This document shows positions 10,103-18,405 of a stretch of 42,919 bases of DNA, in pieces. The stretch's first letter is position 1. Each line of letters opens with the position of its first letter. This DNA comes from Succinivibrio sp. (lineage in GTDB: Bacteria > Pseudomonadota > Gammaproteobacteria > Enterobacterales > Succinivibrionaceae): positions 1 through 42,919 of the forward strand of contig JAGBLM010000078.1 in the NCBI GenBank assembly GCA_017635415.1, given 5' to 3'. The notes beneath the pieces are model-generated. The model was given only the letters and a program-made list of their open reading frames with translations, was not told where the DNA came from and searched no databases. The position numbers and the translations under genes were made by a program.

Positions 10103-10840
10103 ATGAATCTGACCCAAACTTCAAATCCAGCTGTTGCTGTAGCAACCAGACAAGCCGGATCTTTCAATTTCGGCGGAACCGAAGCTGCCGCCACTATTTC
10201 CGGCTCTACCACAAAATCTCTCGTTTATATCCTGATTACATTGGTAGTCGGCTACTTCTCAATGGCTTATGCCTTAAACGGTTATATTTCCAATGGCGCC
10301 TTAATCGGTTCATGCCTTGTTGCCTTCATTGTCGCCCTGGTAACTATTTTCAAACCTCAGTTTGCTCCTGTTACGGGACCAATCTACGCAGTTACAGAAG
10401 GTGTTGCCCTAGGTATGCTGTCAGGCATCTTTGAATATCAGTATCCGGGCATCGTTGTAACTGCTGTAATGTCAACCTTTGTGGTAGTGATGGTTATGCT
10501 CGTGCTGTGGAAATTTAAACTTATTGTCCCGACTCAGCGCTTCCGCTCCATCGTGGTTGGTGCCACTGCCGCCATCTGCGTTCTTTATCTGCTGAATTTC
10601 ATCTTTATGCTCTTCGGTTCTGCCCTGCTGCCATCTTCAGGTCCGCTTTCCATTGCCATCTCTCTTGTGGTCTGCCTGATAGCCGCTTTAAATCTTGTTC
10701 TCGATTTTGAAGCTATCCAGTCTGCCGTAGATCAGGGATTGCCTAAATATTTTGAAGCCTTCAACGCCTTCTCGCTGCTTGTAACCATCTGCTGGCTCTA
10801 TATTGAGATTCTCAAACTTTTAGCCAAGCGTGAGGACTAA
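10103..10840 (+). CDS. Bax inhibitor-1/YccA family integral membrane protein
   Basis: A 245-aa inner-membrane protein of the Bax inhibitor-1 superfamily (PF12811-type sequence style). After a soluble N-terminus of about 35 residues there are about seven hydrophobic segments. The loop FKPQFAPVTGPIYAVTEGVALGMLSG and the C-terminal acidic LNLVLDFEAIQSAVDQGLPKYFEAFNAFSLLVT are characteristic. The E. coli relatives YccA and YbhL have been linked to membrane protease regulation, and the function of this subgroup is unclear. AGGAG at 10091-10095 fixes the ATG at 10103; an upstream in-frame start at 10082 is rejected. It has its own promoter and terminator, so it is monocistronic. Confidence 0.85.
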   Translation: MNLTQTSNPAVAVATRQAGSFNFGGTEAAATISGSTTKSLVYILITLVVGYFSMAYALNGYISNGALIGSCLVAFIVALVTIFKPQFAPVTGPIYAVTEGVALGMLSGIFEYQYPGIVVTAVMSTFVVVMVMLVLWKFKLIVPTQRFRSIVVGATAAICVLYLLNFIFMLFGSALLPSSGPLSIAISLVVCLIAALNLVLDFEAIQSAVDQGLPKYFEAFNAFSLLVTICWLYIEILKLLAKRED

Positions 10841-10860
10841 TTCATAATTAACACATCAAG

Positions 10861-10883
10861 AGAGCTGCTGCGGCAGCTCTTTT
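10861..10883 (+). terminator. rho-independent terminator between the Bax-inhibitor-like gene and pheA
   Basis: AGAGCTGC-TGCG-GCAGCTCT makes an 8-bp stem followed by a short T-run. It ends only about 20 bases before the pheA start. Confidence 0.75.
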
Positions 10884-10903
10884 ACTAAAAGGAACCTGCA
10901 ATC

Positions 10904-12058
10904 GTGAAAGACCTGGAACAGTGCCGCAAAGAACTGGATGAAATTGACACACAGATTCTTCAACTTTTAAAACAACGTATCGACGTTGCCGGAGATGTTG
11001 CCTTATACAAACTCATCAACAACAAAAAGGTCGTCGATACCAAAAGAGAGCAGTCTAAACTGCACAGTCTTGAGCAGCAGGGAAGAGAACTGAAGCTCTC
11101 CGCTTCATTCATTTCCGACGTATTCAAAAGCATTATGGCGCATACGGTTTCCTACGAACTGCGTTATATTGCCGAAAAGGTTAACGAAAAAAGTCTCGAA
11201 CGTGATGTTTCCATAGCTCATCTTGGCACCGTAGGAACGTATTCTCATCTTGCAGCAACACGCTACATTGATGCCTACAAGGGGAAGGTGGAACTTATGA
11301 GCTGCAATTCCTTTGATGAGATTGTCGCCGCTGTAGAAAGCGGCAAATGTGATTACGGCATGCTGCCTATTGAGAATTCAAGTTCCGGCAGTATCAACGA
11401 GGTACTCGATGTTCTGCAGGGTTCTTGCACTCAGATTGTCGGAGAACTGTTCTACCCAATAGATCACTCTATTCTCGGCTGCGATAAAATCAAATTAAGT
11501 GAGATCACCGACGTTTATTCTCACCCTCAGCCGGTACAGCAGTGCTCACGCTGGCTTAAGGATTTTCTGCCGCATGTTAAGATCCATTACATGGAATCAT
11601 CATCCCACGCTATTCACGCTGTGGCAAAACTCAGAAATAAAACGCACGTAGCCATCGCAAGTCATAATGCCGCAGCATTTTATAATCTGCTGCCTCTTAT
11701 GGATAACATTGCCAACAATAACCACAATTACACCCGTTTTATCTGTGTATCCATGACTCCCGTAGCGGTAAGTGAAAGTGTGCAGGCCAAGACGTCTTTA
11801 AGTTTTACCGTAGCAAAATACACCCCGGGTTCTCTTATTAAAGTACTTGATGCCTTTTCAAAGCATAACCTGAATATCGTCAAACTGATATCAAGACCTC
11901 GTCTGGCTGCAGGGCATGATACCTGGGAAGAGATCTTTTTTGCCGATATTCAGGCCAACATTGCCTCCCCAATCATGACGCAGATACTTGACGATATCAG
12001 AACCTATACGAGTTCTCTCAAGGTTTTGGGCTGTTATCCTAGTCAAGATCATGCATAA
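10904..12058 (+). CDS. pheA: bifunctional chorismate mutase/prephenate dehydratase (P-protein)
   Basis: Makes phenylpyruvate from chorismate via prephenate for phenylalanine synthesis. The 384-aa protein has the AroQ chorismate mutase at about residues 1-90 (CRKELDEIDTQILQLLKQRI). The prephenate dehydratase domain covers about 100-285, with LGTVGTYSHLAA, MLPIENSSSGSINEV and the catalytic TRF in NYTRFICV. A C-terminal ACT domain (from about 300) contains the PGSL and SRPR segments that bind phenylalanine for feedback inhibition. The start is GTG, with an AGGA about 10 bases upstream. A terminator stem sits immediately upstream. I saw no Phe-rich leader peptide. Confidence 0.95.
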   Translation: MKDLEQCRKELDEIDTQILQLLKQRIDVAGDVALYKLINNKKVVDTKREQSKLHSLEQQGRELKLSASFISDVFKSIMAHTVSYELRYIAEKVNEKSLERDVSIAHLGTVGTYSHLAATRYIDAYKGKVELMSCNSFDEIVAAVESGKCDYGMLPIENSSSGSINEVLDVLQGSCTQIVGELFYPIDHSILGCDKIKLSEITDVYSHPQPVQQCSRWLKDFLPHVKIHYMESSSHAIHAVAKLRNKTHVAIASHNAAAFYNLLPLMDNIANNNHNYTRFICVSMTPVAVSESVQAKTSLSFTVAKYTPGSLIKVLDAFSKHNLNIVKLISRPRLAAGHDTWEEIFFADIQANIASPIMTQILDDIRTYTSSLKVLGCYPSQDHA

Positions 12059-12097
12059 TTGACGTTGTAACAGTCTAGAATACATAAGGAGTAACCG

Positions 12098-12931
12098 ATG
12101 GATCTAAAGTCTACGCTTAAGCTTAATGACGGAAATGAAATACCACTATTAGGTTTCGGAGTCTTCAGAGCTGCAGAAGGAGAGGAAACCTATCAGGCTG
12201 TAATCAAAGCTCTTGATATTGGCTACAGACACCTTGACACCGCCATGATTTACGGCAACGAGGTCTCTGTCGGCAAAGCTCTGTACGACAGTGGTCTTAA
12301 ACGTCAGGAAGTTTTTGTTACAACAAAACTCTGGAATGATGACGTTCGCAAGGGAAATATCCGCTCTGCACTTGAAGCTTCACTTGCACGCCTAAAACTT
12401 GATTACATCGACCTCTACCTTATTCACTGGCCTGCTGACGGCTATGTCAAAGCCTATCTGGAAATGATAAAACTCAAAGAGGAAGGACTCATCAAATCTA
12501 TAGGCGTAAGCAACTTTCATGAGCACCATCTCAACGATATCTTCAAAGCAACCGATGTCTGCCCTGCTGTTGACCAGATTGAATGCCATCCTCATCTTCC
12601 GCAGCACAAACTTATCAAGTTCTGTGCAGACAAGGGGATTGCCGTTGAGGCCTGGAGTCCGCTTGGCGGACAGAGATCACAGGGGGCGCTGATAAATGAC
12701 CCTCTTATTCTCAAAATTGCAGACAAGTACGGCAAGAGCGGCGCTCAGGTTCTGATCCGCTGGCAACTGCAGCGCGGGGTCATAGTACTGCCTAAATCTG
12801 TTCATGCCCAAAGAATTGAACAAAATGCCCAGGTGTTCGATTTCTCGCTTGACAGTGAAGATCTTGAACTTATCGAAACCCTGAACAATGGTCAGCGCTA
12901 CGGAAGCGATCCTGAAACCTTTGACTTCTAG
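12098..12931 (+). CDS. aldo/keto reductase (2,5-diketo-D-gluconate reductase-like)
   Basis: A cytoplasmic NADPH-dependent carbonyl reductase of 277 aa. The AKR catalytic tetrad is visible as D47, Y52, K77 and H110 (LDTAMIYGN, TTKLW, LIHWP). The NADP-binding C-terminal segment reads VLPKSVHAQRIEQN. The sequence style matches AKR5 enzymes such as DkgA/DkgB and methylglyoxal reductases; the substrate cannot be read from sequence. AAGGAG lies 7 bases before the ATG. It starts 39 bases after pheA and may be transcribed with it. Confidence 0.9.
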   Translation: MDLKSTLKLNDGNEIPLLGFGVFRAAEGEETYQAVIKALDIGYRHLDTAMIYGNEVSVGKALYDSGLKRQEVFVTTKLWNDDVRKGNIRSALEASLARLKLDYIDLYLIHWPADGYVKAYLEMIKLKEEGLIKSIGVSNFHEHHLNDIFKATDVCPAVDQIECHPHLPQHKLIKFCADKGIAVEAWSPLGGQRSQGALINDPLILKIADKYGKSGAQVLIRWQLQRGVIVLPKSVHAQRIEQNAQVFDFSLDSEDLELIETLNNGQRYGSDPETFDF

Positions 12932-12952
12932 TCACATCTTCCGCACCTAGCT

Positions 12953-12996
12953 GGATGGAGCTCTTTTAGCTCTGAGCAACAAAGAGAGCTCCGTCC
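12953..12996 (+). repeat. 12-bp stem-loop after the aldo/keto reductase
   Basis: GGATGGAGCTCT (12953-12964) pairs with AGAGCTCCGTCC (12985-12996), allowing one G-U. The loop contains another AGCTC...GAGC pair. No T-tract follows. It may be a processing or stability hairpin, or part of a leader for the next gene. Confidence 0.45.
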
Positions 12997-13117
12997 CATG
13001 CAAAAGCCCGGCTGGTACTGATAATCACCATCGTTAATCGGCTATTAGTTCAGCGATTGCATGGTGTTACCACAAAAAGACAATGTGTCTAAAGATCTGA
13101 AGCAATCAGGAGAAGCA

Positions 13118-13720
13118 ATGCTCGAACAAAAACTTAGCTGGACCAGACCCCCAAAGAATTTCTCAATCACGGATAATCAGATTGAAATCATTACTGAGCC
13201 ACATACTGACTTGTGGCAAAGAACCTATTACCACTTTCGCAATGACAATGCTCCTGTGCTACAGATGCAGACAGATGAAAAATTCTTTTCCTTTAGTGTA
13301 AAAACTGATTTTTCCGATAGTCATCAGCGCTTTGATCAGTGCGGTATCGTGATGTACCTCGATCAGGATAACTGGCTTAAAGCCTCTGTTGAATATGAGA
13401 GTACTGACTTTCAGCATTTAGGTTCGGTAGTTACCAATCATGGCTATTCTGACTGGGCAACAACGGTGATCCCGGCCGATATCAAAACCATGTGGTATCG
13501 ATTATCAAGACGAGAGAATGATTTTAAAATTGAATCATCTTTTGATGGCAGGTCCTTTGCGCAGATGCGTATCTGTCATGTTTTCAAGGCAGATACGCTA
13601 ATCAGATTCGGCATCTATGCCTGCAGTCCTGAGGATTCATCCTTTAAGGCTGTTTTTTCTGATATGCAGATAACTGAATGTGTCTGGCCAACTCATGACG
13701 GACAGCAAGCTGATTATTGA
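13118..13720 (+). CDS. DUF1349 family protein (beta-sandwich, concanavalin-like)
   Basis: A 200-aa protein of the DUF1349/YesU type. Diagnostic segments are WTRPPKNFSITDNQIEI, DLWQRTYYHF, FDQCGIVMYLDQDNWLKASVEYE, WYRLSRRENDFKIESSFDG and IRFGIYACSPEDSSFKAVFSD. It has no signal peptide, so it is probably cytoplasmic. The fold is lectin/glucanase-like but the biochemical role is not established. AGGAG (13108-13112) sits 5 bases before ATG 13118, so an upstream in-frame ATG at 13061 is rejected. It stands alone with flanking non-coding DNA. Confidence 0.8.
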   Translation: MLEQKLSWTRPPKNFSITDNQIEIITEPHTDLWQRTYYHFRNDNAPVLQMQTDEKFFSFSVKTDFSDSHQRFDQCGIVMYLDQDNWLKASVEYESTDFQHLGSVVTNHGYSDWATTVIPADIKTMWYRLSRRENDFKIESSFDGRSFAQMRICHVFKADTLIRFGIYACSPEDSSFKAVFSDMQITECVWPTHDGQQADY

Positions 13721-14074
13721 GAGAAAAAGAGATTGAAGGAACTAAAATAAGGAACTCAATATTGCTCTTACCGCTTTCAAAACTGCTTTCGTAAACGTAC
13801 TTGTGGTGTTCTTTGAGCAGGAAAGAAAAATATCGGGACGAGCTGTAGTGAATCATTGCGGACAACATAAAAGCGAGTGTGTTTACCACTAAACAGAAAA
13901 TCCGCGGTTGGTAAGGTCCTCAGAAAAATACTGTTACAGAAATGAAAAAAAGATATGATAATCCTCGGTCAGCGCCTTACCGCTTTCCTATTCAACTATT
14001 CTATCGCACAACGGATTTTGGTAAATCACGAACATTATCGCACTCATATTATCGTATACGTAGAACAGCCATTT
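13721..14074. other. 354-bp stretch without a supported gene
   Basis: Short open frames occur on both strands but none has a good ribosome site or recognisable product. The codons immediately upstream of 14075 in the lactonase-like frame show no family similarity. A degraded gene cannot be excluded. Confidence 0.4.
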
Positions 14075-14911
14075 ATGAAAATTCATGTCTTGCACACCGG
14101 TCAGGTCAGGGTATCACCATATCTGCCTTTTGGTGGTGATAACTGCAATATTCTTAAAGCCTCAGGAATAACCACACCGAAGAAGGATTGGATCTGGTTG
14201 CCAGTCTCGGTATATCTCATCGAGCATAAGAACGGTCTGATTCTTGTTGATACTGGCTGGCACCGGGACATGTCTCCCAAAGGGGTCTATGACAAGAAGG
14301 CGCAGATTAAAAGTCTTGGTTCACGTATCTTATATAACGTAAATCAGGGGCTGATTCCGCCTAGAAAGGCAGTCAATGAACAACTTGAAGAGCTGGGTAT
14401 TAAATCTTCCGACCTTGACTATGTACTTTTGACTCACCTAGATTGTGATCATGCTAACGGTTTACGTGCAGTAAAGGATGCAAAACACATCCTTTGTGCA
14501 GGTGAAGAACTTGAATGCGCCCGCAAACACAGTTTTATCCGCTATAAGAAGCAATGGTGGCAAGGAGTTAATCTTCAGTCTATCAAATGGAACGGCACAG
14601 AAGGGCCTGTTCATAAGTCATTTGACCTTTTTGACGATGGGAGTGTCATTATGGTTAATATTCCAGGTCATAGTGATGGTCTTTGCGCAGTGAAAATCGT
14701 CAATGGGAAAGGTAAATATGTCTTACTGTTCTCCGATGGTGGCTATGCGACAAAATCATGGAAAGAGATGATCACCAGTGGCATTTCGCTCGATAAGAAT
14801 ATGCAACGAAATTCATTAAATTGGATCCGTGAGCAGTCAATGAACTCTGATTGTATAGAAAGTCTGGCCACTCACGATAGTGAAATCAAACCACATATAA
14901 TCACTCTGTGA
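14075..14911 (+). CDS. metallo-beta-lactamase-fold hydrolase, N-acyl homoserine lactonase-like
   Basis: A cytoplasmic MBL-fold protein of 278 aa when started at ATG 14075 (MKIHVLHTGQVRVS), which resembles the start of AiiA-like lactonases. An open extension to 13955 is unlikely to be used. Metal-site elements are LVDTGWH, THLDCDHANGL (residues 120-130), NIPGHSDG with H199, and the bridging-Asp motif FSDGGY. The usual HxHxDH reads H121-L-D123-C-D125-H126, so the second histidine is replaced by Asp. I recall the same variant in some lactonase-family proteins, but metal content and substrate should not be assumed. No luxI/luxR genes are nearby. Confidence 0.78.
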   Translation: MKIHVLHTGQVRVSPYLPFGGDNCNILKASGITTPKKDWIWLPVSVYLIEHKNGLILVDTGWHRDMSPKGVYDKKAQIKSLGSRILYNVNQGLIPPRKAVNEQLEELGIKSSDLDYVLLTHLDCDHANGLRAVKDAKHILCAGEELECARKHSFIRYKKQWWQGVNLQSIKWNGTEGPVHKSFDLFDDGSVIMVNIPGHSDGLCAVKIVNGKGKYVLLFSDGGYATKSWKEMITSGISLDKNMQRNSLNWIREQSMNSDCIESLATHDSEIKPHIITL

Positions 14912-15068
14912 ACGTACTTCAGCCTGTAGAAATTGCATAGTTCTTCCCAATCTTGACAAGATTGCCATCAATCATGATTTGTTTTGATTTTCATTAAGAT
15001 ACTTCTTTGCAGATCCACGCAAATCGGCGAAGAAATTAGCAAAAAAAATTGAGAAAAAGGAAGATTAA

Positions 15069-15155
15069 TGGTGCCGAAGGTGGGACTCGAACCCACACAC
15101 TATCACTAGCGGCGGATTTTGAATCCGCTGCGTCTACCAATTCCGCCACTTCGGC
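15069..15155 (-). tRNA. leuX: tRNA-Leu (anticodon CAA)
   Basis: An 87-base class II tRNA on the minus strand. The acceptor stem GCCGAAG pairs with CTTCGGC, and A73 with an encoded CCA ends at 15069. The D-arm has GGAATTGGTAGAC. The anticodon stem GCGGA/TCCGC encloses loop TTCAAAA, giving anticodon CAA for UUG codons. A variable arm follows and the T-loop is GTTCGAGTCCC. It begins 46 bases after the end of lptG. In E. coli leuX (also CAA) lies in the same neighbourhood and is an integration hot spot. The gene symbol is by this analogy. Confidence 0.95.
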
Positions 15156-15200
15156 CTGTATGGCATTGAGATTATACTGATCCACCCCACTTTTGTAAAG

Positions 15201-16265
15201 TCATGATTTGCGTCTTAATAAGACGATTGCAAGGATACCGAATATAACGGTTGAGATACTTGCGCCAAAAAGAGGAGGAATGTTATAAACCAAGGAAGAA
15301 GGCGCAAAAATCTGGTTCAGGACATAATAGCCAAAACCAAGAGTAATTCCTGAGAGAATTCTGGCTCCCATGTTAATGGAACGAAGTGGACCGAAAACGG
15401 TCGATAATGCCAGCATCAGCATCACCACTGTGGTCAGAGGAGCGATAAGTTTGTTATAAAGTTCAAGTCTATACTTCTGTGCCACCTGTCCGTTATCCTC
15501 AAGATAACTGATATAGTCGATAAGCCCCTTTATGGTGAGGATATTGCTAGTACTGCCTATAATTTCAACACGCTCAGGATTAAGATGCAGTTTCCACTGT
15601 TCAGTCGGAAGATGCGAGGTTTCAACACCGAACTCACTGTATTGTCTTCTGACAATGTTATGCATTTCCCACTGACCTTTATTGTAAAAACCAGACTGGG
15701 CCCTGCTCTCTGTCTTAAGAACGTTTCCCTCAAAATCATAGCGGACTATATTCTGGAGACTGCCATCTGATAGAGAACTCTGAATACCAATAAAAGAATT
15801 ACCCTCACGCAGCCATATTCCTGACTTGCTGACAGTGATCCGGTTTTCATTAGATTCCTCAGTAAGTCTTTCAGTAGCAAAGGTCTCAAGAGGAGGCACA
15901 ACATATTCTCCTACGGCCATTACCAAAATAACGGCAGGAACAATGCTTTTTAACGCACTGATTGCAATATTGACGCGGGAAAGACCTGTCGACTGCATAA
16001 TGACTATTTCTGAGTTACGGGCCATCATGCCAAGACCAATTACTCCTCCTAAAAGCACCGAAAGAGGGAAAAAAGAGACAAAAAAACCCGGCAGTAACAG
16101 GAGAATATATTCACACAGAAAAAGGAAATCGATGGTACCACGACCGATATAGCGAGTTTTATCAATAAAGGTAATAAGACCTATCAGCAGTGTCAAACAT
16201 ATAGCAATAACCAAAACGTACAAAAGGAGATTCTTACCAATATACTTATCTAGGATTCCGTACAT
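15201..16265 (-). CDS. lptG: LPS export ABC transporter permease LptG
   Basis: One of the two inner-membrane permeases of LptB2FG, which extracts lipopolysaccharide from the inner membrane and pushes it into the LptCAD bridge. The 354-aa protein has three N-terminal and three C-terminal membrane segments around a periplasmic beta-jellyroll (about residues 130-260). Conserved pieces are YIGKNLLLYV, the GLGMMARNSEIVIMQSTGLS coupling segment and VFGPLRSINMGARILSGI. The ATG at 16265 lies 6 bases after AGG; the in-frame TTG at 16271 is rejected. lptG usually follows lptF directly, but here lptF is about 12 kb upstream on the same strand. Confidence 0.93.
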   Translation of the reverse strand: MYGILDKYIGKNLLLYVLVIAICLTLLIGLITFIDKTRYIGRGTIDFLFLCEYILLLLPGFFVSFFPLSVLLGGVIGLGMMARNSEIVIMQSTGLSRVNIAISALKSIVPAVILVMAVGEYVVPPLETFATERLTEESNENRITVSKSGIWLREGNSFIGIQSSLSDGSLQNIVRYDFEGNVLKTESRAQSGFYNKGQWEMHNIVRRQYSEFGVETSHLPTEQWKLHLNPERVEIIGSTSNILTIKGLIDYISYLEDNGQVAQKYRLELYNKLIAPLTTVVMLMLALSTVFGPLRSINMGARILSGITLGFGYYVLNQIFAPSSLVYNIPPLFGASISTVIFGILAIVLLRRKS

Positions 16266-16323
16266 ATCCAACCTGCTCTTCCAACTTGCTCCCAGCTATT
16301 ATAGTTAATCTACTTCTCAACTT

Positions 16324-16347
16324 AAAGGCGGCATTGATGCCGCCCTT
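16324..16347 (-). terminator. stem-loop terminator after tctA
   Basis: GGCGGCA-N4-TGCCGCC is a perfect 7-bp GC-rich stem followed on the minus strand by only TTT. It lies between tctA and lptG, so it probably separates the catabolic operon from lptG, with leaky termination possible. Confidence 0.6.
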
Positions 16348-16375
16348 ATGATAAGACCAGAACCTGCTGTCATCA

Positions 16376-17866
16376 TTAGCTTTTGAATAATGACTTAAGC
16401 ATCGGTTTGTACATTGGCGAGAGCAGACTGACAAGAGCCAGCAGCAGGAATACAAAGCAAATTGGACTGGTGACAAAGATGGACAGTGAACCGTCACTCA
16501 TCATAAGTGACCCGGTAAAGTTCTCTTCGGCAAGTTTTCCTAAAATAATGCCAATGATGACTCCAGGTACCCCCATGTCAAACTTATGCATGAAATAACC
16601 AATCAGACCTGCACCCAGCATCACAAAGACATCAGGTACTGAATTGTTATAGGAATAAGTACCGATCATAGCCATCACGACAATAATCGGCAGAAGAATT
16701 ACCATCGGTACATTGGTTACTTTGGTAAACAGTTTAATAAGGGATAAACCCATTGCACCCATAACGATATTGGCAAGCATCATGCCAATAAAAATCATGT
16801 AGACATCAACGGCATTATTGGTAAACAGCATCGGACCAGGCTGAATACCGTGTACCATCAGAGCACCCAAAATAATCGCTGTAGCACCATCGCCAGGAAT
16901 TCCCAGAGTCAGCATCGGAATAAAGGCACCGCCAACGATGGAATTATTGCCTGATTCAGAAGCGGCAATTCCTCTAGGATCACCTTTACCAAACTGCGAT
17001 TTGTCCTTAGCCCAGGTCTTGGCCTGGTTATAGCAGATCCAAGAACTAATATCTCCGCCAGTACCGGGAACACAGCCGATAAAGGTACCGATGCAGGACG
17101 AACGGACTAATGTTGGCAGAGTTAGAGAAAAATCCGCCATCGATGGCAGGACATTATCGATCTTGAAATCCTTTTTCTCGTATTTCTTGCCAAAGTTATC
17201 CTCAACATTGATGAAGACCTGGGTTATGGCAAAAAGACCTATCAGAATCGGCATAAATGAGACGCCACCTTTGAGGTAAAGCGAATCAAAGGCAAAACGG
17301 TCAAGACCACTCATGGCATCAGTGCCGATAGTCGCTATCCACAGTCCGATGATGCAGCCTATGATGCCCTTGACTATTGATCCTGGTGATACCGATGTGA
17401 TCATACTGATACCGAAAATAGCCAAAGCAAAATATTCCGGTTTGGAGAACTGCAGAGCCACCATGGCAAGCAGTGGCGCACAGCAGATAAGACAGAAGGT
17501 GGAAAACACTCCACCGAATGTTGAGGCGGTGGTTGAAATAGACAAGGCACGGCCAGGCTGCCCGTTCGTGATCGCCATAGGGTAGCCATCAAGAGTGGTA
17601 GCAGCAGACGCCGGAGTACCAGGAGTCTTAAGTAAGATAGCGGTGATGGATCCGCCGTATATTGCGCCACAGTATATGCCAAGCAGCATGATAATACCGC
17701 CCAGACCCCCCACCTTAAAGGTCACCGGGAACAGTAGCGCCAGTCCCATATTAACTGACAGTCCCGGCATAGCTCCGATGAAAATACCCAGTGCAGTACT
17801 CAGGATTAACAGCGCAATATTTGTAAAAGATACCAGCTGTACCAAAGCATCAATTATTGATTCCAT
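16376..17866 (-). CDS. tctA: tripartite tricarboxylate transporter large permease, TctA family
   Basis: The large membrane subunit of a TctABC secondary transporter, 496 aa with about 10-12 hydrophobic segments. The N-terminal GIFIGAMPGLSVNMGLALLFP and GAIYGGSITAILLKTPGTP motifs are the TctA signature, repeated in the second half (GTFIGCVPGTGGDISSW, GGAFIPMLTLGIPGD). It works with TctB and the periplasmic TctC to import carboxylates. The substrate here is unknown, and the fucose-type neighbours suggest a sugar acid. AGGAG precedes the ATG by 8 bases, and the gene starts 11 bases after tctB. Confidence 0.95.
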   Translation of the reverse strand: MESIIDALVQLVSFTNIALLILSTALGIFIGAMPGLSVNMGLALLFPVTFKVGGLGGIIMLLGIYCGAIYGGSITAILLKTPGTPASAATTLDGYPMAITNGQPGRALSISTTASTFGGVFSTFCLICCAPLLAMVALQFSKPEYFALAIFGISMITSVSPGSIVKGIIGCIIGLWIATIGTDAMSGLDRFAFDSLYLKGGVSFMPILIGLFAITQVFINVEDNFGKKYEKKDFKIDNVLPSMADFSLTLPTLVRSSCIGTFIGCVPGTGGDISSWICYNQAKTWAKDKSQFGKGDPRGIAASESGNNSIVGGAFIPMLTLGIPGDGATAIILGALMVHGIQPGPMLFTNNAVDVYMIFIGMMLANIVMGAMGLSLIKLFTKVTNVPMVILLPIIVVMAMIGTYSYNNSVPDVFVMLGAGLIGYFMHKFDMGVPGVIIGIILGKLAEENFTGSLMMSDGSLSIFVTSPICFVFLLLALVSLLSPMYKPMLKSLFKS

Positions 17867-17877
17867 CCTGCTGGCTC

Positions 17878-18348
17878 CTAGTCAATAAAAAACGGTAATG
17901 GCAGAAAAATATTCAGAAGCTGTGTGAACACTAGGAAAATAAATCCCAAAAAAAGAAGCACCACAGCAAGCATCAGTTTGTAGTTACGCAAACCGAGCAT
18001 GTACATTGCCGCAAACATGAAAATAAAGGTCGAAGGGTAAAAACCTATCACAAACATCGTAACCCCATAGCCACAGACCAGAGCCATCATGTGATAGGCT
18101 GCAATATTGCCCGGATTACTCAGAACTACCGGTTCTAATACATATTTTCCGGAATTGCGAATAGTGTCGAAAAGAAGTACTGCCGCAACAATAAGCAGAC
18201 TCAATCCGAGGAAAAACGGCCAGAAACCGGCTCCCGGCCCATACATAGTAACTTCAATGCCGTAACTGTAGGATGTAGTAGCAATCAGCGCTCCGACGAT
18301 GCCGGTTACAACAGACACCAGCAAATTACAGTTTCTCATATTTGCCAT
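17878..18348 (-). CDS. tctB: tripartite tricarboxylate transporter small permease, TctB family
   Basis: The small membrane subunit of the TctABC system: 156 aa with four predicted membrane helices. The sequence GPGAGFWPFFLGLSLLIVAAVLLF after the first helix is typical of TctB. AAGGAG directly upstream of the ATG at 18348 gives strong initiation. It sits between tctC and tctA in one operon. Confidence 0.92.
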   Translation of the reverse strand: MANMRNCNLLVSVVTGIVGALIATTSYSYGIEVTMYGPGAGFWPFFLGLSLLIVAAVLLFDTIRNSGKYVLEPVVLSNPGNIAAYHMMALVCGYGVTMFVIGFYPSTFIFMFAAMYMLGLRNYKLMLAVVLLFLGFIFLVFTQLLNIFLPLPFFID

Positions 18349-18405
18349 TTGCTCTCCTTAGCGCCCAACTGCGCAGTTACGGCAAAGAATTAAGTTAGAC
18401 TACGA

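Noticed and set aside
13644..13889. 81-codon minus-strand frame downstream of the DUF1349 gene
   Set aside because: It overlaps the DUF1349 3' end, has odd composition and no family similarity that I recognise.
13790..14921. 9-bp AACGTACTT repeat near both ends of the lactonase-like gene as a target-site duplication
   Set aside because: Only nine bases match, there are no inverted element ends and no transposase between them; chance is likely.
14950..14965. CAATCTT/AAGATTG inverted repeat after the lactonase-like gene as a terminator
   Set aside because: The stem is short and AT-rich and no T-tract follows, so a terminator call is not supported.
12932..15068. att-type duplication of the tRNA-Leu 3' end marking an integrated island
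   Set aside because: I searched by eye for the T-loop and acceptor sequence to the left of the tRNA and found no second copy, and no integrase gene is present.
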